A DNA stretch of 64,000 nt. Source: Sciurus carolinensis. Taxonomy: Eukaryota; Chordata; Mammalia; Rodentia; Sciuridae. Location: assembly GCF_902686445.1 (NCBI RefSeq), contig NC_062213.1, positions 5,143,241-5,207,240 on the forward strand, read 5' to 3'. A program made the translations under genes and the position numbers. The number at the start of each line of letters is the position of its first letter. Position 1 is the first letter of the stretch. Shown piece after piece: positions 62,356 to 64,000 of the stretch. The notes beneath the pieces are model-generated. The model made no database searches. It saw nothing but the letters and a program-made list of their open reading frames with translations, and was not told the DNA's origin.

Positions 62356-64000
62356 GTCAATCTACAAAATGTTTCCACATTGATATTTCCCTTGATCTCC
62401 ACAACAATCTTCCCATCAGAGTAAGGCAAGACAGGTGCAATTACGCCCACACGACGAAAGAAGCTGGTGGCTCAAGGACTTAACTTAGGCCAGAGTTCAA
62501 ATTTTATGTCAGATAGTTTAGAGTAAATCCAAAAATTGGTTTCCGATTCCTGGAAGATTAATACTTTGAGATTTCTAAAGTGAATTTTAAACATAAGAGA
62601 CAATGAATGTTAAGTCAGATCATCCCCAAATTGCCTCCATTAAAAAAAAAAAATCTATCCTTGATGAAAAAACAAACAAATGGAAAGTTCAGGAAGTTAA
62701 TTTTGTTTCTCAAGGTCACAATCAGTAAATAGCAAAGCCAAAATTCAAACATAAGTTTTTTCTTTATTATTCTGGTAGGTCTTGCTGTTTTGAATGGTGA
62801 TTCTGCTGACAACCTGAGAGACCATGAAGGCAAATCTTTCCCTAGTTGAGCCTACAGATGAGACTCTACTGCCACAGTTGGCATCTCAGTTTCAGCCATG
62901 CGAATCCCTGAGCAGAGGATTCAGCTAAAATACGCTGGATTCCTGAGACAAGGGGTAAGCTTGTGTTGTTTCACAATATTAGGCTTTTGGTCACTTGCTC
63001 TATTGCTAAGGAAGGCCAATACAGTTGTGTGATCTCGGTGTCGTCAGTCGTGTTAAGCTGAGGTATGATTGTTGATCGAGGAGGGGTTGCTGCAGCATGA
63101 CCTCCCTGTTTTGACTGGTGAAACCGTTGTGGGCTCTTGCAGCACTCCACACACCTGCAGTTATCTAATAACCCAGTTATTTCCCCCACCAAATCGTGTG
63201 CTCCATGACTGGAGGGAGGCCTTGCCTATTTTATGCACTTTTGCTAGCCTTGGTGTTCGCCGACAAATCTGCCACATGGTGAGCAGTGAATGGATGTTTG
63301 TGAAATGGACATGGGAAAGGAGATGGAAGGTCATGTGCCACAGTGTCACCCAGGAGGGACCCATCAACTGAGCTTGGTGGTGGAGGCCTCAGGGAGAAGG
63401 TCATGTTTGAAAGGAGGCTAGCAGGGTGGGGAGGGATTCTCAGCAGAGGTGATGACACATAAGGTGGAGGGTGGCAAAGCTAGGTCATGGGGGCCTTTGC
63501 TAGGAGTGGAGAGAGGCCCCAGGATGCACTGGTGAGATGGAAAGCTGAAACTGGAGACTTAAGCTGAAACATCTGCCTGTGCACACCGAGAGCCCAGGCA
63601 TCTCTGAAATGTCTCACCTCATCTCTCAATGACAAACCCAGAATTCCAATCTAAGCAGCGAAAGCCATCAGAAGGGAGCAAATGGTAGCAAGCAAGTGTG
63701 AAATTACAGGGTTTTCTTTTTTTTTTTTCTCCCAATAAGAATATATAACTACAGCCTGACAAATCATTTTAGGCCAAGATTTTTTAAAAAGTGTCCCAGG
63801 CTGGAATCCTTAAGAAGATGCTTTTGGTCTAACAATTGTCTGGTGTGAAGCTCATATTGCGAGGGTGACCAGGGCAAAAAGGTGTATTCTTTGGCAGTAG
63901 ACTTGCTCCTTCTCTATATCCATTTAAGACACTGGACTGAAAAATTGAGCCTAGGTGTATATGGTTTCAAGACTGCTCCCCAAGATTCAAGGCTCGAAGA
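62356..64000. other. Intergenic sequence to the window edge
   Basis: AT-rich unique-looking sequence with short A and T runs (62641, 63715). No gene or clear repeat recognised. Confidence 0.6.

Overview
This is a 64 kb piece of mammalian nuclear DNA with sparse short exons, large introns and a heavy load of interspersed repeats. The repeat types point to a rodent, most likely a squirrel-family (sciurid) species. The signs are ID-type SINEs, SINEs that join a B1/Alu-like monomer to an ID unit, and L1 3' ends of the kind I associate with squirrels and marmots. That assignment is inference from remembered repeat families, not from a search.

The only gene I can support is the 3' part of COL22A1 (collagen type XXII alpha 1, a FACIT-type collagen) on the + strand. 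Eighteen coding exons between 4867 and 44301 give 1380 coding bases, that is 459 residues plus the stop. All junctions keep the reading frame, and the protein agrees exon by exon with the human collagen XXII C-terminus as I remember it. Exons 1-14 (window numbering) encode 96 uninterrupted Gly-X-Y triplets. Exon 15 adds one more triplet (GES) and opens a 38-residue non-collagenous segment with a leucine-rich helix (NC2), which is completed in exon 16. Exons 16-18 encode a roughly 106-residue COL1 domain with two short interruptions, then a 24-residue NC1 tail with the FACIT GxCxxxxC motif. The 5' part of the gene lies to the left of the window. A 3' UTR of about 0.8-1.0 kb follows the stop and contains two candidate AATAAA signals.

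The introns hold SINEs, MIR and L2 relics, L1 3' ends, an MLT1-type LTR, microsatellites and two minisatellites: 30 bp x 13 at 18746-19135 and 28 bp x 6 at 42941-43108. An exact 79-bp direct repeat lies at 14206/14581 and a diverged 125-bp repeat at 1174/2331.

From about 45.3 kb to the end I see no convincing gene. The region is intergenic DNA: an old minus-strand L1, ID and B1-ID SINEs, MLT1-type LTRs, tetranucleotide arrays, and a pair of L1 fragments lying tail to tail at 60.1-62.05 kb. In human the next gene downstream of COL22A1 is FAM135B; nothing of it is visible here.

I found no new multi-gene biological system. The points most worth checking are a GC-AG intron inside the collagen domain, the 30-bp minisatellite that stays open on both strands, telomere-like repeats carried inside L1 3' ends, the exact 79-bp duplication, and an unexplained minus-strand open frame at 7965-8255.
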